Part shown: positions 5,574-6,157 of the stretch, one piece after another
Position numbering within the stretch: the first letter of the stretch is position 1
Layout of the letters: every line of letters begins with the position of its first letter
Assembly (NCBI GenBank): GCA_030706105.1
Contig: JAUZPC010000187.1
Location: forward strand, 1-6,157
Length of the DNA stretch: 6,157 nt
Direction of reading: 5' to 3'
From: Bacteroidota bacterium
GTDB taxonomy: Bacteria; Bacteroidota; Ignavibacteria; Ignavibacteriales; Ignavibacteriaceae
Position numbers and translations under genes: made by a program
Notes under the pieces: generated by a model
The model's database searches: none
The model's input: only the letters and a program-made list of their open reading frames with translations
Told to the model about the DNA's origin: nothing

Positions 5574-6157
5574 ATGAAAACAAGAACTTTTTTACTACTT
5601 ATATTTTTATTTGCATCAGTTATTACTTTTGCACAAAGTGACAATAAATTTTTTAGTTCGATGCAAAAAAGCATTACGCTTTTGGATTCCGCAAAATCAC
5701 TTGCAGATTTTCAGGCCGCCGGAAATATTTTTGAAAGAATAGGAAATGCCGAAAAGAATAAATGGCTCCCGTTTTACTATTCTGCTTATGCAAATATTAT
5801 AATAAGTTCAATTGAGCAAAATAAGGAACTGAAAGACACCTATCTGGACAAGGCAGATAAATATTTAGCAACTGCTGACTCTTTAACAAAAAATAACAGT
5901 GAAATTTTTACCTTAAAAGCATTTTCAGCAGAAATGAGAATCTCAATTAACCCGATGCAGAGGTGGCAAAAATACGGCGGCATATTTTCTCAGATGATTG
6001 CAGAAGCCATAAAGGCAGATTCAACCAACCCAAGACCTGAGTTCCTTCAGGGGCAAATGTTATTATACACTCCTGAGCAATTTGGCGGAGGAGAGACTAA
6101 TGCAAAACCTGTTTTGCAGTCCTCATTAAAAAAATATAATGAGTTCAAACCGGAAAG
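5574..6157 (+). CDS. Secreted helical-repeat (TPR-like) protein, receptor-linked, first 194 residues (runs off right edge)
   Basis: A signal peptide (residues 1-21, FLLLIFLFASVITFAQ) directs export, with likely cleavage around the AQ/S junction; no lipobox cysteine is present, so it should be soluble in the periplasm. The mature part is alpha-helical. Its pairs of helices look like TPR units: AKSLADFQAAGNIFERIGNA (40-59), WLPFYYSAYANIIISSI (64-80), YLDKADKYLATADSL (90-104), IFTLKAFSAEMRI (111-123). Later come NPRPEFLQGQMLLY (152-165) and PEQFGGGETNAKPVL (167-181). I recall proteins of this kind as common, uncharacterised Bacteroidota proteins, but have no function to give. AAGGA sits 6 nt before the ATG, and only 13 nt separate it from the receptor gene, so they should be cotranscribed. 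A helper in receptor assembly or substrate handling is speculation. The frame is open at the edge. Confidence 0.85.
   Translation, partial: MKTRTFLLLIFLFASVITFAQSDNKFFSSMQKSITLLDSAKSLADFQAAGNIFERIGNAEKNKWLPFYYSAYANIIISSIEQNKELKDTYLDKADKYLATADSLTKNNSEIFTLKAFSAEMRISINPMQRWQKYGGIFSQMIAEAIKADSTNPRPEFLQGQMLLYTPEQFGGGETNAKPVLQSSLKKYNEFKPE

Overview
The window looks like chromosomal DNA from an AT-rich member of the Bacteroidota/Ignavibacteriota/Chlorobiota group. This is inferred from three things: a TonB-dependent receptor with an N-terminal carboxypeptidase-regulatory-like domain, short signal peptides ending in a 'FxQ' type site, and a periplasmic repeat-like protein of a type I associate with Bacteroidota. 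No rRNA or other phylogenetic marker is present, so the assignment is moderate at best. I see no tRNA, CRISPR array, transposase or phage gene.

Layout: (1) 1-662, minus strand: the N-terminal 220 residues of an OxyR-type LysR regulator, running off the left edge. (2) 663-797: a divergent intergenic region with a 37-bp dyad that matches the known OxyR operator pattern in 15 of 16 key bases. (3) 798-2166, plus strand: ahpC (mycobacterial-type peroxiredoxin with a C-terminal CxC) and ahpD (its CxxC reductase partner), separated by 223 bp that hold a GC-rich hairpin repeat. (4) 2167-2404: an intergenic region with a large stem-loop that may end the ahpCD transcript, then a TTGACA promoter and repeated GTACTTT palindromes. 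(5) 2405-3294: a six-helix membrane protein of unknown function whose stop overlaps the GTG start of a small winged-helix regulator. (6) 3416-6157: a 714-residue TonB-dependent receptor followed 13 nt later by a secreted helical-repeat protein, cut by the right edge.

How the genes work together: regions 1-3 form a self-contained peroxide-defence unit. OxyR is predicted to sense peroxide through a conserved Cys pair, bind the shared operator, control itself and switch on ahpC. AhpC would reduce peroxides and be recycled by AhpD rather than by AhpF, which is not in the window. Regions 4-5 look like a self-regulating membrane protein/regulator cassette whose signal and target are unknown. Region 6 is an outer-membrane uptake operon with unknown substrate. 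The least described parts are the membrane protein/regulator pair with its operator and the receptor-associated secreted protein.
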